Assembly (NCBI GenBank): GCA_963795715.1
Contig: CAWCIY010000003.1
Coordinates: 434,001-498,000 of the forward strand
Direction of reading: 5' to 3'
From: JAFEDN01 sp963795715
GTDB lineage: Bacteria; Pseudomonadota; Gammaproteobacteria; Coxiellales; Coxiellaceae
DNA: 64,000 nt
This document shows, one piece after another, positions 62,926 through 64,000 of the stretch (positions are counted from its first letter, which is position 1; each line of letters begins with the position of its first letter). The notes under the pieces are model-generated. The model saw nothing but the letters and a program-made list of their open reading frames with translations. It had not been told where the DNA came from and ran no database searches. Made by a program: the position numbers and the translations under genes.

Positions 62926-64000
62926 ATGAGTAAAAATAATTTTTTTATACTTGGTTATAGTGGATTAAATGACGCATTGGTTTTTAAAAAGGAATATTTT
63001 CGGGACTTAACCACACAAGAATGTCGCATCGCCCAAGGTTTTGATGCCGCGGCAGCTCTTTTTAATAACGGAAGGTTAATCGCAGCAGCAGAGGAAGAAC
63101 GATTTATTGCTTATAAACATACTGAAAAATTCCCCAAGAACGCCATTGAATTTTGTTTACAGCAAGCCGGAATAAAAATAACCGAAGTAGATGCGATTTG
63201 CCATAATTTTGATTATGGCGCCTATAAAGATTTTTTCCAACAAAATGAATATTGCCGGGGGTATTACCAAAAAGTAGCTGATCCTCGTTTACAACAAACC
63301 TATTTTAAAGCACATTGGCCGGAGCTTAGTGTAGAAAATCTCTTTTTCCCCGTGAAACATCATTTTGCTCATGCCGCCAGCTCATTTTATCCCAGCGGTT
63401 TTAATGAAGCTTTGGTTCTGGTTGCAGATGGAATGGGCGAGTTAGACAGTATTTCAATTTTCAATGGTAATAATAATCACTTAACATTACTGGAACATTA
63501 CAACGTTTTTAGTTCCTTAGGGATGCTTTATTCGATGATTACCCGGCATCTTGGATTCACCATCAACAGTGGTGAAGGGAAAGTAATGGGATTAGCTCCT
63601 TATGGTAATCCAGATCGATTTGCCATGTTTTTTTCTGAATGTGTTCAATTAGTTGAAGAAGGAGAGATTTTTATATCCGGTTTTTTAAAGAATAAAACTT
63701 TATTAGAACGGGAAACTTACCGTGGTTTTAGCCAGTGGTTAGCAGAAAAAACTTTTCCTGCTCGTTTATCTGAACAACCTCTATTGCAACATCATAAAGA
63801 TTTAGCGGCCTCATTACAGCAAACTTTGAATAAAGCCTTGCTGCATTTATTAAATTATTGGCAAAAAAAAACGGGTCTAGGCCGATTGTGTTTTAGCGGC
63901 GGAGTGGCTTTAAACTGCACCGCCAATGGATTTATTTTTAAAAATAATTCTTTTGAAGATATTTATATACAACCCGCTGCAGGAGACGCTGGAACGGCTA
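62926..64000 (+). CDS. NodU/CmcH-type carbamoyltransferase (3' end beyond the window)
   Basis: At least 358 residues from ATG 62926. N-terminal GYSGLNDALVF, GFDAAAALFNNGRLIAAAEEERF, VKHHFAHAASSFY (the YrdC/Kae1-like metal site), LVLVADGMGE, and SGEGKVMGLAPYG are the family hallmarks; LCFSGGVALNC follows near 325. It transfers carbamoyl from carbamoyl phosphate (via carbamoyladenylate) onto a sugar or antibiotic hydroxyl. Substrate unknown; a role in surface polysaccharide or a natural product is possible. No AGGAGG, but AATATAGGGA precedes the start. Confidence 0.9.
   Translation, partial: MSKNNFFILGYSGLNDALVFKKEYFRDLTTQECRIAQGFDAAAALFNNGRLIAAAEEERFIAYKHTEKFPKNAIEFCLQQAGIKITEVDAICHNFDYGAYKDFFQQNEYCRGYYQKVADPRLQQTYFKAHWPELSVENLFFPVKHHFAHAASSFYPSGFNEALVLVADGMGELDSISIFNGNNNHLTLLEHYNVFSSLGMLYSMITRHLGFTINSGEGKVMGLAPYGNPDRFAMFFSECVQLVEEGEIFISGFLKNKTLLERETYRGFSQWLAEKTFPARLSEQPLLQHHKDLAASLQQTLNKALLHLLNYWQKKTGLGRLCFSGGVALNCTANGFIFKNNSFEDIYIQPAAGDAGTA

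Overview
The window looks like a chromosomal segment of an AT-rich gammaproteobacterium, most probably a host-associated member of the Legionellales/Coxiellales type. The sequence shows gammaproteobacterial gene neighbours (yqgE-ruvX-pyrB; rpmH-rnpA-yidD-yidC-mnmE; rsmG-parA-parB; the complete atpIBEFHAGDC-glmU run), an ankyrin-repeat protein, a 13-unit Sel1 protein, a stand-alone CBS plus cystathionine gamma-lyase pair, and a candidate CsrA-sponge RNA of the RsmY/RsmZ kind. The taxonomic placement is inference; no rRNA lies in the window.

Layout. 1-7 kb: minus-strand housekeeping genes (uvrD, a family 9 glycosyltransferase, rsmB, rho, trxA, yggS), with a 0.77 kb repeat-rich gap after uvrD. 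7-16 kb: small secreted or charged proteins, yqgE-ruvX-pyrB, a second ParB-like gene, an O-methyltransferase, a large membrane protein, dacB and uspA. 15.5-19.8 kb: the classic origin-side cluster rpmH-rnpA-yidD-yidC-mnmE, preceded by an AT-rich gap with degenerate DnaA boxes but no dnaA. 19.8-24.5 kb: envelope genes, murB and rsmG. 24.7-29.4 kb: parA-parB, then an HlyD/ABC exporter. 29.4-33.6 kb: the candidate sRNA, a lipoprotein, a NUDIX hydrolase, a VapBC-type toxin-antitoxin pair and the Sel1 protein. 33.7-42 kb: ATP synthase operon and glmU. 42-45 kb: secreted, ankyrin and antitoxin genes. 45.4-52 kb: cyanophycin synthetase and cyanophycinase, rsmE, tdk, an MFS carrier and cystathionine gamma-lyase. 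53-57.5 kb: an accessory island (AlbA_2 ATP-binding protein, ParA-like ATPase, nucleotidyltransferase-HEPN protein, Rpn/PD-(D/E)XK nuclease, a glycosyltransferase fragment) lying between the two reverse-transsulfuration genes. 57.5-64 kb: CBS, ubiK, comM, an Hpt protein, a hybrid histidine kinase and a truncated carbamoyltransferase.

Two features dominate. First, single-base indels break many essential genes: I count about 16 between 35.8 and 41.6 kb (atpH, A, G, D, C and glmU), plus one each in yidC, mnmE, an ABC ATPase and a lipoprotein. Each time, fixing one base restores a conserved protein, so I favour sequencing or assembly error over true gene decay. Second, the intergenic DNA carries several families of hairpin-rich repeats. 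One has a conserved core flanked by hairpins whose arms change but stay paired.

The most interesting candidates for undescribed biology are the overlapping AlbA_2-ParA-NTase/HEPN operon, the CsrA-sponge RNA, and the structured repeat family.
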